Origin: Neckera pumila
Taxonomy: Eukaryota; Streptophyta; Bryopsida; Hypnales; Neckeraceae
Assembly (NCBI GenBank): GCA_963969595.1
Contig: OZ018409.1
Coordinates: forward strand, 25,867,282-25,931,281
Direction: 5' to 3'
Length of the DNA stretch: 64,000 nucleotides
Under the pieces are notes generated by a model. That model saw only the letters and a program-made list of their open reading frames with translations. It was not told where the DNA came from and ran no database searches. The translations under genes were made by a program, and so were the position numbers. Positions 24,396-36,012 of the stretch are shown here, in pieces. Each line of letters begins with the position of its first letter. Position 1 is the stretch's first letter.

Positions 24396-24658
24396 CCCCA
24401 CACTAGAGGGCCAAGGAGGACTGACCCCTCTATTGCCCCATCGGAAGGGTAAATGTAAAACTTGCCCCCTATTTTGTGCTGCTCAAATTTTGTATTTTTC
24501 CACATCCCTAAACTAATTTGGAGCCTCTGATTGCAAAAATGAATTCAGAAATTGCAAATTTGATCAAATGTGGCATATAAAGAAATTTCAGTGTTTTCTG
24601 CAAGGGTAAAACTTGGGGCAATAGAGGGGTCAATCCCCCTGGCCCACACACTGGAGTG
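24396..24658. mobile_element. Small inverted-repeat element
   Basis: Arms 24396-24440 and 24614-24658 are inverted copies (GACCCCTCTATTGCCCCA and inverse), with about 170 bp between them. Target duplication not resolved. It abuts the hAT-like fragment. Confidence 0.6.
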
Positions 24659-24810
24659 CCAGTTTTCGGTGTACTTTATTCCGCATCGACCGACGTTGAA
24701 TTCGAAAGACTATTCTCCTGTAGCTCGTCCCAAATGTCAACCTCAAGGATTAAATTAACAAAAAATATGCTCCACAAAGTCATAAAGATGCTGCACAGAC
24801 GAAAGGCGGC
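24656..24810 (+). pseudogene. hAT-like transposase C-terminal fragment
   Basis: In the frame from 24656 the translation contains SASTDVEFERLFS, then about 25 residues with R..L....L.K.I.ML. This is the layout of the hAT dimerisation region (a small-residue patch, ERxFS, then a basic helix). No catalytic part is found upstream in any frame, so it is a remnant. The downstream continuation runs into a 22-C homopolymer (24925-24946) and loses similarity. Other explanations for such a short match remain possible. Confidence 0.45.
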
Positions 24811-26751
24811 AACTGCAGACAAATGGATGAGAACCATCCATTCCTTTCCCCAAATTGGGATAGGCTTGGATGACAAAAGAGACCTTCCACCACGCCCATG
24901 CGAATCAACAAGGGAGGTGCCATACCCCCCCCCCCCCCCCCCCCCCAACTGGACGGACGGCGCGGCCATGGGTTCTTCCACCTGCCCATCCTGGGGTAGT
25001 GGGTCCTCACGTTCCCATGTAATTGCAGAAATCTTTGTATGTGGAACAACCCAGGAAAAAGGGTCTAGCCGAATGTCTAGAACCTCCAGCACTATTTGAG
25101 CCTTTTGCAGCATTGGAGGCCTCGAGGTCCAGTTTTGAACCCCTTCCAGGCCCCATGGAAATGAGCCCTAAAGGCACCGGCCATGACCACCTGCCTTTCT
25201 GCTGACTAACTTACCCGAGGTGCCACCCTGTTTGTGCCTCCCCTTTCACACCGTTTGGAAACAAAGTTTGCCAAATCCATTGCACGAGAGTGTTGGATGA
25301 ACAGAATCTGGACCCAATGGATGAAGTGAGGACCAAGGTTTGGGATACTTTTTGAGATTCCCATATTGAAATGTGTTTTCAAGAACCATATCCATTTTTT
25401 CCTCTATTTTTGTAAACTCTAAATAGAACATTTTGTAGATTTTTACACCATTTTTTTCCAATGTTTTCAAATTGCAACCCCTTTTCCTCCCAATTCCACC
25501 GGCTAGCGATGAACTAACTGGCGGTTCTCCCAGCACATTGGGGAGGACCAGGAGTCCAAGACCAGGTAGGGTTTGCAGATTCTTGTTGACAGCATCCTCA
25601 TCAATGGCATGCATGTAATGATGCCAAATCACTCTATTTATCGTGGGCACCATGAAAATGCTCACATGATTTCTTGTAACACCAGTGCACAACACAAACC
25701 CTCCCCAAGATGAAGCTTTTGGAATTTATAGGGTACTCCAAGCCTTGGTGATGCCAGGAGGCCATGGCATTTCAGACAACCCGTAATGCAGGGTTGGACT
25801 TTGACATCCAGAGACCATACAAAGGGGATGCAAAGTGAAGAGACCCTGAAACAGAAGACTACATTCAGGTTCCTACCTGGATTAGGGGTTAAGGCCCAGG
25901 TGGACAAAACAGAACTCTCATCAGTAACCCAAATGCAGCCTGCCTGAGACATGATTTGGTGCTGCTAGTAGGGGTAGTCTCAGCACCTTCAAGGTTGCCA
26001 TTTTCTCTAAGAATTTTCTTCAGCGCATGAAATGGGGAGCCAATGGGGAGCCCTGTTTTGTGGAGGAGCTGTGACACCCTTCTGCAACAAAAATGAAACC
26101 TCCGACAAGGTTCACTTGCACAGTACCATAGCAACCACGGCAAACAAATCACGGAGCAAACTGTGAACCTCAAACCTTCGCGTAAACTTCTTTAAGTACG
26201 TTCTTGTCCTCTGGAGGAAGAGAACAACTTTTCTCAACCTTCACGGAAAGGAGCCGACGCAAACCGCGGCGAGCCAACTAACAAAAGCCACGTCCCTCTT
26301 CTCGACCTTCATGGAATGGGATGAAGGAGACGTGACTACCCCTAATGAGTGGTCATTAGACAAGAAAGTTGTTCCAACTAGCCGGCCCCATCTCCCTACC
26401 TGAGACAAGTGCTTGCACCCGGTTGCAAATGAGAGCACCAAGTTACTCTTCCTTTGCCACCACCAACACTGTGGCTCTGCCTAGCCATTCTCTAAATTTT
26501 GAATAGTCTCTGTCTCTATATAGAGCAATTTATTTATTTATTTATAGTTTCATGTTCAAAGCTCTTAAATTCTTTGAGTTTTAAAATGATCTTCTTTACA
26601 CTTTAGCTCAGGCATCTTATTTGAGGCATATCCATGTCTTATGGCTGAGTTTTATAAAGTAATTTCTTAGCTTGCACGAGACTCATGGTACATCGCACAA
26701 TGACTTATGTCTTCAAAGACAAAGAGAACCTCCTTAAGTCGATCCTCTAGA

Positions 26752-26940
26752 AGCAAATAAACTTCGGTAAGGTAATCTTGTCAGACCGGTCTTGGACTTG
26801 TCCTCATAACAAAGGTTATGACTAAAAATGACCCTCCACAAGCAAATAAAACTTTTTAACGTGATCATGTCAAACTATGTTAGACTAGTCCGGGACCAAT
26901 CGATTTAGAAAGGTTCTACTATAGTTCAAAATTGATGATA
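26752..26940. repeat. Dispersed repeat M, copy 1
   Basis: Shares GACTTGTCCTCATAACAAAGGTTATG-type sequence and a repeated phrase AGCAAATAAAxCT with 42704-42852, same orientation. Each copy contains two tandem versions of the AGCAAATAAA phrase. Origin unknown. Confidence 0.6.
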
Positions 26941-27600
26941 AATAACTTAGGTTTAGTATCAAAATTTGACAGGAATTCAACATTCTTGACACTATAAGAA
27001 AATGGGGTGTTTTAAGTGAATTTTTAAGTATAGTCTTAGGCATAAGATTTTAAGTAATGACCTTTAAGACAATTTTCAGCAAAATTTTACTAGAAATATA
27101 TGTACTACTTTCTTCATCCATTTTTCTTTCTCTGAAAAATGAGTGAAAAATAATTTTATTCATGCAAACCTATGAAAAAGGTGGACCAGCCTTTAACCCA
27201 TGTGCGTCAGAGTGGACGTTTTTTGGACGTTGGCAACTGGAATTTTCCAACGACGTAGCGGAGGCTTAATTTCAATCAAAACTTTGTACGAGAGTGCTTT
27301 AGGATTGTCTGGGTGGCAAATCACCACACTCCGCGTGCCTGATCGGCCTGAGGGAGGCGTAATTGCACTCTGTAAACCCGGCACTAGCTTTGCTTTCATC
27401 CAACTGTACAAAGCTAGCAGACAAGCATTGCCTGGATTTATGCAAAATGTAGGACCCAAACTCTCCTCGAGAGTCCGTCGAATTTTTCTATATTTTTTTT
27501 TTCATAAACTTAAGAAACTGACAAGATCTCGGCCGCTAGATCTCTATGGACTGTTTTTTGCAAGACAAAAATACTTCTCTGTTCTCCTCTTTCTCGCCTC

Positions 27601-27666
27601 TCCCTTTGTTTCTCCCTTTGTTTCTCCCTTTGTTTCTCCCTTTGTTATTTGTTATTTGTTATTTGT
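27601..27666. repeat. 12-bp and 7-bp microsatellites
   Basis: About four copies of TCCCTTTGTTTC followed by three copies of TTATTTG. Simple slippage repeat. Confidence 0.9.
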
Positions 27667-28016
27667 CGCCATTGGGGTTTGAAACCTAGTCTCCACCATG
27701 ACAATGGGGAGTCTTTGCATTCAATGTACCTACTTCCCTTTGCATTTCCTTTGCATAGGATGCCCCCTTCTTATTCCAGTGCCATCCTCTTATTCCATTT
27801 ATATCTTTTATATTGCTTGTTTGATGATGAGAGCATGTGCTCTGATTTTTTTTCCAAGGCTGTTTATGACCCTTTTTTCATGTTTTTTTAGCTTTTGCTT
27901 GAAAAAATTGCCACATGAATGAGGCTTCATAGGGAATTTTAGAAATTGGATGGACGAATGTGGAGAGAGAAGGATAGAAGTCGAACAAATGGTATAGGTT
28001 TGGACTTTGGGCTTGG

Positions 28017-28160
28017 CCTTTGGAAGCTTCACACTATGGCCGGCCAAAGGCTCCAAAACCTATCATTTATTGCTCATTTCTTTGGACTCTCACCAAAAGT
28101 TTGGATTCTCAATCCCACGGCCTCTCGACTTGGACGGCCATAGTGTGAAGAGGCCCTTAC
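28017..28160. mobile_element. Short TIR element upstream of the trihelix gene
   Basis: Inverted ends GCTTCACACTATGGCCGGCC and GGACGGCCATAGTGTGAAG, about 145 bp apart. The flanks GGCCTTTG and AGGCCCTTAC resemble the AGGGCC-type ends at 19.4-20.0 kb, so it may belong to a related family. Confidence 0.6.
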
Positions 28161-29122
28161 TATAAGTTCCCTGGTGGTCTCCCCTCCGTCCGCCATCCAC
28201 TGGGGCCAGTCCCGGTTCTGTTCGTCCAGCGTTCCCATGTGCGGGCGGGCGGGCAGCCCGACCTGCGGTGATAGGGAAAACTCTTTTCCCAACAGGGTGA
28301 CCAGTCCACGGAGGTTCGCGTCGCCCCTTCACGCCTCCCAAGGGGCCGCAGTGGTAGGCCCCTCCGCGGCATCCGCGGGAGCCCGCGGACCGACACTACC
28401 ACCGCCCCTCCTCGCTCGCGTCCGTCGCGTCCGTGGCGAGGCGTTCTGCGTCGTCGTGTGAAGAGGAAACTAAGACGCGAGCGATTTACCGCCGCCCTAC
28501 GCGGGAGCAGTAGCTTAACCGATCTTCGTGGCGATGGGCGGAAGAGGAAACAGGTGAGACTGAAGACGGAGAGAGAGAGAGATAGAAAGAGAGGGTTAGT
28601 TGATGAGCCTGCCTGCTGTTGATCTCTGCGACTTCTTCTGCAACAGCAGCCAGCCACAGAAGCGCAGGCGGGGCCTTTTTCCTGCCACTGGAGTTATTTT
28701 ATGATTCATTGAGGCGTGCTTTTATTCTGGGTTTGGGAGGTTTTGCAGAGAGAGTAGAAACACAGGGAGACTAAGTTACCCCCTGCCGTTTGACAAAACC
28801 ACCCGCCTTGCCCGTGAATCTTTTCGGGGGGACCTGCCTTCAATTGATTTTGAGGATTGTTTTTTGCAAGTTACTGTGGGTAGAGGTTCAGTTTGGCGGC
28901 GCTGCTGGTGCTGTTGTTCAGGTTCCTGGGGTGGGGATCTTTCGGAAGGTGCGTCCGGTGTTGGGATGTTTGTGTGTTTGGGGACCGCGATGGGGTGGAC
29001 GGGGGTGGGTATGGGTGACGTTGTCCTTGTGGTAGATTGAGTTCTTCCGTCCGTCGGTTTGTGCCGGTTGTAGGATAATTAGTTTTTATTCCGTGGGTGT
29101 GTCTGGGTTGGGAAATAGTAAG
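28161..29122 (+). promoter_or_regulatory. CpG-rich upstream region and likely 5-prime UTR of the trihelix gene
   Basis: 28170-28560 is rich in CG dinucleotides, unlike the AT-rich surroundings. ACAG/GTGAGA at 28551 is a good donor and TTTTGCAG near 28748 or GGTTGTAG near 29073 are possible acceptors, so a leader intron is plausible but unproven. No TATA box stands out. Minus-strand frames here (165 codons from 28657) are Arg-rich products of CG-rich DNA and are not called. Confidence 0.55.
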
Positions 29123-30684
29123 ATGCAGAGCACTGGCCAGTATGGCGTCTCTGACTCGCCACAGTTCCTAGTGGCGAGAGCGCCTCCGCCGCATATCTTC
29201 TCCATCTCGCATGACAACATCTCCCTCTCTCCCCCTTCCAGCCATCCGCACACGGCTCATCACCAGCACCACCTCGCCCATCACTTGCAAGCTCAACACC
29301 AGCATCACTATGGGTCGCATCTCACCCACCCGTCCTTGCAAGCGCATCAGCAGCAAATTCACCAAGCGCAAGCCGCTCACGCCCCCCATCTGCAACATCT
29401 GCAGCAGCAGCAACACGCGCAGCAGCAGCAGCATTCGCAACATGCTCCACATCCGCTGGTTCAGCTGCAGCAGCAGCAGCAACCACCGACTGCTTCTCAC
29501 CAGGAGCTCCAGCTCCAGCAGCAGCAACAGCAACAACAGCAACAATTGCAGCAGCAGCAGCAACAGCAGGACGAACAGGCCAAGCAACAGCAGCATGCAC
29601 AGGAGCAAATGGTGAAGCAGTTAGGGCTGGGTGATCCCGACTCCCCGGAGGTGCCATCTCCAATCGCGAGCCGCCCATCCCCAACGAATTACAGCAAGCT
29701 CCTGCTCTCTGCGCAGCAAGATGACGAAGGCCTGGAGGAGGAAGGCCGCAGCTCAGGTGGCAACCGGTGGCCCAGAGCGGAAACGCTGGCACTCATCCAG
29801 ATCCGGTCTGAGATGGATGCGAACTTTCGAGACTCCGGCGTCAAGGGTCCCCTCTGGGACGAGGTTTCGAGGTAAGCGATCAGCCCTTCGAACTTGCAGT
29901 TTTCGCAATGCCACCCGAAATGTCATGAATTTTGATCTGATTGGTTAGGGTTTGGGAACCCCACAGAAAGCTTACGGACCAAGGCTACCAGCGCAGCGGC
30001 AAGAAGTGCAAGGAGAAATTCGAGAACATCCACAAGTATTACAAGAAGTCCAAGGATGGTCGCGCAGGGCGGCAAGATGGGAAAAGCTATCGATTCTTCG
30101 CGCAGCTGGATGCGCTTTTCGGGGGTCAGCAAACTACAACCCAAGTGGAAACCGACACAGCAGCTGCAGTTTTATTGATAGGCGCCGGTCCGCCTCTTGG
30201 AATCTCCCCCGCGGAGGATCTCAATGTGTCTGCCCAGCGGCCGTCGGAAGTGAGCGCCGCAGCGACTCTCTCGAAGTCGTCTGACGATGACTACGACGGT
30301 CCGTTGTGTGACACGCAAGACAAGAAGATCAAGAAGAAGCGGAAAGTGGAGGGGAAGTGGGAGACAACGCCCAAGCTGGACGTGATGGAGTCCATGCTGA
30401 AGGCGCTGGTGGAGAAGCAGGAGAGTATGCAACGGAAGTTCTTCGAGTCGATGGAGAAGATCGAACTCGAGAGGCAGGCGAAGGAGGAGCAGTGGAGGAA
30501 ACAGGAAGCGACGCGATGGACACGGGAGCACGAGCTTCGGTTGCAAGAGCATGCGCTTGCGGCGACCAGAGATGCTGCGTTGATTGCGTTTCTGCAGAAG
30601 GTGACTGGGCAATCTGTGCAGGTGACGAAGTTTTCGACTCCTCCCGCGTCTGCTGCCACCCTCCCGCGAGATTCCGAAGACTGA
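29123..30684 (+). CDS. GT-2-like trihelix transcription factor (two exons)
   Basis: Exons 29123-29871 and 29967-30684 give 488 residues; the intron has GTAAGC and CACAG ends. The acceptor at 29966 is chosen because it makes the DNA-binding domain continuous (LWDEVSR joined to KLTDQGYQRSGKKCKEKFEN), while reading through would insert junk. Start: the first in-frame ATG, 29123; upstream in this frame only GTG codons occur. Residues about 20-160 are His/Gln-rich with CAG/CAA runs, 215-302 form the trihelix domain with the family's Trp and the YRFFAQLDAL end, 369-380 is a basic nuclear signal (KKIKKKRKV), and 388-463 is the conserved charged helix with REHELRLQEHA and AFLQK. Known: GT-2 proteins bind GT elements in promoters in the nucleus. 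Odd: canonical GT-2 proteins have a second trihelix after the helix; this one ends 25 residues later. Confidence 0.93.
29393..29590 (+). repeat. CAG/CAA repeat tract encoding polyglutamine
   Basis: Interrupted CAG and CAA triplets within exon 1 of the trihelix gene give several Gln runs up to about eleven residues with His interruptions. The mixture of CAG and CAA makes slippage less likely than a pure tract would. The length probably varies between individuals. Confidence 0.9.
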
Positions 30685-33513
30685 GTAGCTTGCGGGCAAT
30701 TTCTGTGCCTGCAGCCAACAAAAATGGCTGGGAAGGGGAGGTCAGCTTGTGGTGGCAGACCCTGGACACGGAGTCAGGACGTGGGCGATGTCGAGCAAAC
30801 ATAAATGTTTCGTGGCAACGGATGAGAGTGACTGCGAAGTCAGTGAGGCTCTAGTGCCAATGCTGGCGTAGGGTAGGGAAGTCGAGCTTGGCGTTGGAAT
30901 TGACTCCAAATGGGGAGATGTTTGCGGGTCTCGGAAGGAAGAGGCGTCTATGAATGCGGCGGAAGCACTCGACCACTGCAGGAGGAGCCCAATTTTCAGG
31001 CTGTCTTGTCAGATGTCGAAGCGTACAGAGGCTGTTTACCGGTATGTCGTCCTTGCTACCAAATTCTTGTATCCTATGGTATCCTCGAAAATGCATTGCA
31101 GACTGGGACAAAATGTGGAAGATGGTATGGTAGTTTATTGAATCGTCTTTGTCTGAGATATTTGCACATCAGAGTTGTGTGTAGAGTCCTTCGAATTGGA
31201 GGTGCCGACCTTATTTCAATGAACGTAGGGGTGAATCCAAGGACCTATGCCTTGAGTAGGTATTCGATAGCCTCGTTTTTGGTTGTTCGCTTATGACTGA
31301 AATACTGTAGAGTTTTTGGATTTTCTATTTTTGACGTAATTCGACGTTCCGGATACTGTTTCGAAGGAGATGCAGCTGCATTGCACGTATGAGCTGCGAT
31401 GGACCAAGACGCCCAGATTGGCCCCCATATATTTTATAGGAGTTTGAGTAGGTCATATGCAAATTTTCTTAGATCAATTTTTATGTGTTTTTGACCAATA
31501 CAGTCGTCTTCTCTCCACTGATTTTGATGATATTAAATTTGACCCCATGTAAATCATGCTTTTTCAAATTGTGATCTTTATAATCGATCATTTTTTGAAC
31601 TATGAATCCTTGGTCCTTTACAGGTTTGACTTACTCTGTATTACGTTGATGTTGTAGGGTGTGTGTATATCATAATTGTCGTCCTCGTAGCTTCTAATTG
31701 AATATGCTGGTTACTGTTTGTTGCAGGTAATATCAGATCGATTAGTGGTAGAAGTGGAGTTTACCGATCAAAAGCATGAGGTCAAGTCTCTTTGATTGTA
31801 CAGGCAAAGCACATGCGGGATGTACAGTCGGGACGATGTAATATACCAGGTTCGCTTCTAGGATTATCCTTCAGATATGAGAGTAGGGTAAGAAGAGTCC
31901 GAACGTATTAGCGCTTTGTCTGAAGAATCATGGGTTTGAACAATATTGTGGTTGCCTGATGGCAGTGAATCTGGAACATATTTTGCATGGTTTGAAACTT
32001 GTCTTGTTGTCCTTGTTGCTTACATCAGTCAGTCTGGTGATACTATGGCGATATTTTTTTCCACAATCCATTATTAGACCTGTTATTGGCCTTCATCGGT
32101 CTTCAATTCTTGCTGATTTTAATATTAGTGGAGATGCCGGTAATTTAGTATATGCTCTATTAATCAGATATCTTCGCTACCTCATATGATGCTGAATGTG
32201 TACACGAAGCAGCTGATTGCATGTAGAAACGCTGCCATTGCTTTTGACCTAGGAGATGGTACGTGCTCATTGATTTAAATTACCTTTTCTAAGCTGCGAC
32301 CCTCTTTTGGTAAGTGTTCAAGGCTTTGTACAATTCTATCACTTGTTATGGAATTGAAAACGGTAGTTTTCTTGATACTTTGAAGCGTGTTTGTAATGCT
32401 ATGGGCAATCAATTGCGGGGGCAATAATCGGTTGGACGAAATAAGGGATATGACAAGAGTTTAGGTCAAAATGGATGAGTTTGCTGATCACAGGTTCTTA
32501 CAGCTGTAGTAGTGAGCAAGTATTTTTAATCACTTAATGTTTCAACACGAAACCTCAGGCGATCGTGATTGATAGGTATTCATACCCAGCTCTATTTCTG
32601 TACAGATTGATCCTTAAAAAGACTCTGGTTATCCTGCTCTTAGCCTCCTAAAACTTTAAGTGGTGCATGGTTTGGCTTTGGATCCTCACCACTCTGGACG
32701 CTGTAAGATTGTGGATTGTTTCAAGAGACGATACCCAATACTATGCATCTTGTGAAACCTTTCGTATAAGGTATGCATCTTTCGAACTGGTTCGGGCTCC
32801 TTGACACGACCTCCAACTTAGAATCAAAAACCTAAATCATTGCGATGTTGCATCATGTTTGCCACGCCTATTCAGACACTGTTACTAAAACTGTGCCATC
32901 CTTGGCTAATGGCTTGTTCTGACTATGTCCCGGTACTCCAATCCCTGTGGAAGGCCAAAGCCCCAACTCAGATTATAGGTTGTAGGACGGGATTTGAAGC
33001 TTTGCAGTGTGAAGACCAAAGTTCCAAGTGGAAGTTGCAAGTGTTTTTCTGTGTAATAGTATGTAACAAATTTATGTCAATAAATTGGTCCATTTTAAAG
33101 TCCATTTATTTGGTCACTTCTTGTATAGATAGATAGATTTCAAATGAAACTAGTCCATGCAGTTGCTTGTTTTATTGTTATTTTTCTCACAGTATGCACG
33201 GAGTACAAAGTAATAGTTCAGCTTGGAGTTCGAGATGGTCTTTTTCAGTTTGAATTTTGCTAGATCCAATTGGGGATTCAAGTCCTTGGTCTCCAAAAAA
33301 GGGATGCCATTATAGGTCTTGAGACTTGAGTGAAGCCCCAAGTCCTAGTTTCCATCTCTCCACCAGTCAAATTTTGAGAATTTGGTGGGACTTAAGCGTT
33401 TATGGAAAACTAGCCCTAAAATGCAATGCAAACCTTTTATATTGTATAGTGCCTTCATAAAACCTTTTCTCCCTTCTTACACAATGATCAAATAGAGTCT
33501 TTTTATAGAGGCA
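30685..33513. other. Downstream flank of the trihelix gene, no further gene seen
   Basis: Low-repeat DNA that grows more AT-rich with distance. It probably includes the 3-prime UTR; an AATAAA lies near 33080 and several AATAAA-like signals earlier, and TTTGTTGCAG/GTAATATC near 31725 looks like a splice acceptor. I searched for the missing second trihelix domain (RWP start, YRFF end) and do not see it. Confidence 0.45.
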
Positions 33514-33517
33514 TTAA

Positions 33518-33903
33518 AGTTGAGCCAACCCATTCCCAACTAGTGACCCATTTCCAACCTATAGGTGCATGTATTTTTGACCAAGTTTAAAGTGTATTTT
33601 TTTTTCCTTTTCAAGGTTGGAACTAATAAATACATGACACATGTCCCAAGTCGTGAGAAAGAAAGTAGGAGATAATGATTACGAAAAAAGTTCTTTGAGT
33701 GAATAGAATTGAAAGAGTCTAGACATTGGTTGAGCACTTTTTGCCCCAAAATTCGTAATAATTTCAATTCAAGCGATAAAATTACCAATTTTTTTGCAAT
33801 CCTTGTCATTCTATTGATGTACCTCTGAAAAATATTTGTTTTGCCTTCACTATTCCAGATCATGTTTGAATTCCTTATTCGGTCGGTTATGGGTGGCTCT
33901 ACC
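33518..33903 (-). mobile_element. TTAA family H element, copy H2
   Basis: 386 bp, inverse of H1 (3342-3728) over its full length. Left flank TTAA (33514-33517), right flank TTAT, probably a mutated TTAA. Confidence 0.8.
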
Positions 33904-35683
33904 TTATACACTTGACAAACTAGCTTGTTTTTATTTGAGTTTTTATTTTGTGCTTAAATTTGTTCAATCTACAAGTAGGATTAAAAAGGCTCCAAATCCT
34001 TAGGAGGTTTTTGAAATTGAATGTACGTTTACTTTGCAATGTTGCAACTTATCAATTGGGATACATTTCACTATGTTTCTAATCCAACTTTCAAAGTTGG
34101 ATAAAGACAAAATTACCTTGCAAACTAAATTTTTCTCATTCTATTCCTCTAATTTTTTAATTGACTAAAAAATTAAAACAATAGGGTTTCATTTAGTTTA
34201 GAATGATAGAAGTGTAAACCATTGATTATTAAATACACTTACTCAAGGGATATTTCCAATATGTATATTTTACCTACATGTTTATTGTTTTAATCTTGAA
34301 AAGACAAGACCTATGACCAAGGTATTTTGCCAAAAATGATCCAAATTGAGGACCAATAGATGGATTCTTCTTTTGTATAGTAATGTCACCTATTGCCCAC
34401 TTTTTGGTTTTAGGATCCTTCCCAGGTTTAAGTACTCATAAGATTGTCAAACATGACATGTGGTCTCGAATGCACTGTAGAAGGCTCAAAACCATTGCCT
34501 CAAAGCAAGAGAGTTCTCCTTGTTTTTGAGCCTAGGAGGTTAGGATGACATTCTTTCCTGGATACCTCGATCTTCCTTGAAGTTTGAGGAAGCAGAGAGT
34601 ACTAATGAACAATGTTGTGTTCTTTACTAACTTAATTGGAAGAGCTCACTTCTCTCCACTATAGATTACACCCAAAAAAACAGATTATGTATTAGATAAC
34701 CAATGAGCCGTGGTAGCAGCGAGTAGGTTATCGGACATAACCGGTTGTTCACTTTTCAATCACAACCTTTGATCTTCATGATCCAAGGGTGTAGGAAGCA
34801 AGTTGAAAGGAGAGAAGGTTATGAGTTACAACTTGTAATGGCAATGGTGATGGGTTGCCAATGGGACGGTGCCACGTGAGTGTTGATAACTCAACAACCG
34901 GTTATGAAAATCGGAGTTTCCCTGTAGAGAGCACGATGCATTCAGTGAGAGGTCAATACGTCAAATAGTCTACTACCCATTCTTCTTTTTCGCTTTTGGT
35001 ACCCACTACAGTACAGGACATGAGACTGAGATTGTGCACAACAAATATGGATTCTTTTTCCTGGGATGTGGAGGCCGCTCTTCCAGAATGACATGATAGC
35101 TAAATTTGTGAAAAGAATTCCATCGACAAGAATGTAAAAGTGCGAATTCGATGATGGGCGTGTCGAGTTCTAATATAGTTTGAAGAATCTGGTGCGAGTG
35201 GTGTCAAGTCGTTGCCGCAGTTGAACAAGCATATTCGTACAGAACTCCATAGTTGGAATCCTCCATAGCCACGCAGTAAATATAGACTCATATTGTTCAT
35301 GACTCCCCCCCGGGATACCTGGCATATTCATTTTTAATGCCAATTCATTGGGTATGCTGTGACCTGCAATCGCTTAAATTTGTGCTTTAAATTTGTGCTT
35401 CATTCGTGAACACTTAGATTCTTTCAAATTCTTCGGAAAGTTGGCACAGTTTTTCATCGATAATCCAAACTTGGTAAAGTCCATGTGAGGGTTGCAGAAT
35501 GTGTACTATATATCTGTACTAGAGCCACGAGGCTAGAGTCGGTTGCCGGAATGACTCTCTCTTCCAAATCAGTTCAAAACCTTGAGATCTCAGCTCCTGC
35601 AACATATTGCTCCTTTGGTACAAAACATCAGTAAAACCTCAAATCCTCCTCCCAAAATAGCTCAATAAACAGAGCTCGAATTA
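33904..35683. other. Intergenic DNA
   Basis: AT-rich to 34.6 kb, then mixed. Apart from repeat I copy 1 no feature or gene is supported. Confidence 0.4.
34690..34911 (+). mobile_element. Repeat I, copy 1, with CATAACCGGTTGTT ends
   Basis: The core 34731-34908 is bounded by inverted CATAACCGGTTGTT and AACAACCGGTTATG. Homology with the copy at 41838-42067 (inverted) extends some 40 bp beyond the left end, so either the element is longer or a larger block was duplicated. Confidence 0.7.
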
Positions 35684-36012
35684 AGGTATGCACATATATA
35701 ATGGACACTAATTACAATTGAGCATATTAATTATTATTATTAAACATAAGTTATTTTTATTAGATCCTATTGGCAACTAAAAGAGGATTCTGACACACTT
35801 GACAATGCATTATCTCAACACAACAAAGATAAATTACGAAATTCCAAAGAATTGTTTTTAGGTGTACCAAAACCCCTACTTTAAACTCTCATAAATTTTC
35901 ATGTTTTGGTTATGTACATCTTGTGGAATCAGTATCTAGGAAAAAGTATATGACGCTTTTTGGTTCAGATATACCTATAGTTGTTGCATTTAGGCAGTGT
36001 TGATAATGGGTG
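35684..36012 (+). repeat. Dispersed repeat J, copy 1
   Basis: Starts GGTATGCACATATATAATGG and includes the blocks TTGACAATGCATTAT, AGGTGTACCAAAA and GTACATCTTGTGGAATCAGT. Copies 2 and 3 lie at 37085-37382 and, reversed, 41142-41352. The ends of copies 2 and 3 (GTGTACATACC and GGTATGCACACC) look like short inverted termini. Confidence 0.65.

Larger units (their letters stand above)
24811..28160. other. Intergenic DNA, gene remnants not recognisable
   Basis: Holds the 22-C run (24925-24946), a minus-strand frame of 149 codons (25246-25695) and neighbouring frames up to 26441 without motifs, an isolated CACTATAAGAAAAT near 26990 that resembles a CACTA element end, and a plus-strand frame of 160 codons starting at 27200. 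The 24.8-26.5 kb part is less AT-rich than the TE mass and may be decayed coding DNA. I cannot name it. Confidence 0.4.

Noticed and set aside
26985..27010. CACTA transposon end (CACTATAAGAAAAT)
   Set aside because: Only one end is visible, no matching inverse end within several kb and no transposase. Too weak to annotate.
28160..28657. 165-codon minus-strand Arg-rich frame
   Set aside because: A product of CG-rich upstream DNA, low complexity, without motif or splice support.
29168..29792. Minus-strand Leu-rich and Ala-rich frames over the trihelix exon 1
   Set aside because: They are reverse readings of the CAG/CAA repeat and have no independent support.
30357..30854. 165-codon plus-strand frame overlapping trihelix exon 2
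   Set aside because: It overlaps the well-supported coding frame of the trihelix C-terminal helix in another phase.
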